NCBI RefSeq assembly: GCF_000336635.1
Contig: NZ_AOLY01000008.1
Coordinates: forward strand, 19,898 to 83,897
Direction of reading: 5' to 3'
Length of the DNA stretch: 64,000 bases
DNA from: Haloarcula japonica DSM 6131
GTDB lineage: Archaea; Halobacteriota; Halobacteria; Halobacteriales; Haloarculaceae
In this document: positions 63,446 through 64,000 of the stretch, piece after piece
Layout of the letters: each line of letters starts with the position of its first letter
Numbering within the stretch: the first letter of the stretch is position 1
Program-made: the position numbers and the translations under genes
Notes under the pieces: model-generated
What the model saw: only the letters and a program-made list of their open reading frames with translations
Databases searched by the model: none
What the model was told of the DNA's origin: nothing

Positions 63446-63874
63446 TTACTCGCAGGTTTCGTGGACGATAGCGCCTTCATCGTTCGGCCCACGGCGCTCA
63501 CCGGGAACGATAGGGTCCTCGCAGACGGCACAGGTCAGCTCGCCGGTGGCGTGGCCGTTCGTGGTTTCGGTGTCGTCAACGGACGTAAAGTCGACGCTCA
63601 CGTCCGTCGACTCGTCGGCTGCCGACTCGTCGTCCATATCCGGCGCGAACACGTCGTCGTCTTCACTGGCCGTCGTGTCGATATCGAGCGTGTCGTTGAA
63701 TCCGCAGTAGCCCGTCGAGGCGTTGAATCCCAGGCCGAGCGCACCGATACCGGCGAGGAGGCCGCGCTTGCGTTTCCCGCTGCGGAGCCAGCGCAGGGAG
63801 ACGATTGTCAGGACGACTGCCAGCACCGCTCGGATCAGGCGGTCGCGACCGCCGACGTTCTTATCGGAGTCCAT
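63446..63874 (-). CDS. DUF2892-like membrane protein with C-terminal zinc finger
   Basis: A 142-residue protein. The N-terminal part (NVGGRDRLIRAVLAVVLTIVSLRWLRSGKRKRGLLAGIGALGLGFNASTGYCGFNDTLDID) is the YgaP/DUF2892 inner-membrane unit, with two helices and the usual GYCGFN-type end. An acidic linker follows, and the C terminus LTCAVCEDPIVPGERRGPNDEGAIVHETCE carries CxxC and HxxC for one zinc. ATG 63874 (MDSDKNVGG) matches the family start. The fusion of the two units is unusual. Function unknown. Confidence 0.75.
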   Translation of the reverse strand: MDSDKNVGGRDRLIRAVLAVVLTIVSLRWLRSGKRKRGLLAGIGALGLGFNASTGYCGFNDTLDIDTTASEDDDVFAPDMDDESAADESTDVSVDFTSVDDTETTNGHATGELTCAVCEDPIVPGERRGPNDEGAIVHETCE

Positions 63875-63966
63875 ACTGACACATTGGGCTGGATGCTTTT
63901 GTAGGTTTACATGTCCGACGGTGGCCGTCGTCCGGTGGTTGTCGCGGTGAACAGTCAGCACCGGAC

Positions 63967-64000
63967 CTGTCTCTTATACACATCTCTGAGCGGGCTGGCA
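63967..64000 (+). other. sequencing adapter (first-generation Nextera transposon end)
   Basis: CTGTCTCTTATACACATCT (63967-63985) is the Tn5 mosaic-end used in Nextera libraries, followed by CTGAGCGGGCTGGCA, the matching early Nextera adapter tail. It is not genomic; real sequence ends near 63966. Confidence 0.95.

Overview
The window is about 64 kb of GC-rich chromosome from a halophilic archaeon of the Haloarculaceae, most probably Haloarcula or a close relative. The evidence is acidic proteins, Tat-type lipoproteins with an RRxxxL...LAGC pattern, archaeal information genes (RFC large subunit, TruD, Pth2, 20S proteasome, HMG-CoA synthase, archaeal phosphopantothenate pathway) and haloarchaea-restricted families. 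Genes are dense, often overlap by 4 bases (ATGA), and many have a TATA-like box 23-33 bases before the ATG, which fits leaderless transcription. The last 34 bases (63967-64000) are a first-generation Nextera transposon-end adapter, so the window ends at a contig end of a draft assembly.

Layout. 0-8 kb: start of the MfnA decarboxylase, a KaiC-like ATPase, PEP synthase with a TrmB-like palindrome upstream, a PhzF protein, then phosphopantoate ligase joined to an unusual double AAA ATPase. 8-15.8 kb: a complete histidine-utilisation operon (hutUGIH), a divergent Bat-type regulator and a YjiH-type transporter. 15.9-29.5 kb: thiamine and cofactor genes: Thi4 with a suspicious 5' leader; an orphan siderophore-binding protein behind two DtxR-type boxes; a dcd - HTH/ThiN regulator - methyltransferase operon; pth2; psmA-psmB; and tenA(C)-tenA(E)-symporter-small membrane protein facing a second HTH/ThiN regulator (ThiR). 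29.6-36 kb: an AtoE-like carrier, an MFS carrier, TruD, a purine phosphoribosyltransferase and RNase HI. 36-37.5 kb: an AT-rich patch with two small envelope genes. 37.5-47.3 kb: malic enzyme, a soluble transducer, half-size CtaA, a polar amino-acid ABC operon and RfcL. 47.4-55 kb: mostly membrane, pilin-like and secreted proteins around HMG-CoA synthase. 55-63.9 kb: DUF2150, MscS, PdxS, DUF1405, ValS, a CARF-like regulator and a membrane zinc-finger protein.

How they work together. The most coherent subsystem is thiamine: Thi4 makes the thiazole, the two TenA proteins salvage pyrimidine (and possibly other) breakdown products, the symporter plus its 42-aa partner may import a precursor, and ThiR is the likely regulator. 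A related palindrome lies directly upstream of the TATA boxes of thi4 and of the tenA operon. MfnA (beta-alanine supply) and phosphopantoate ligase are both in archaeal CoA synthesis. No rRNA, tRNA, CRISPR array, IS element or replication origin was recognised.
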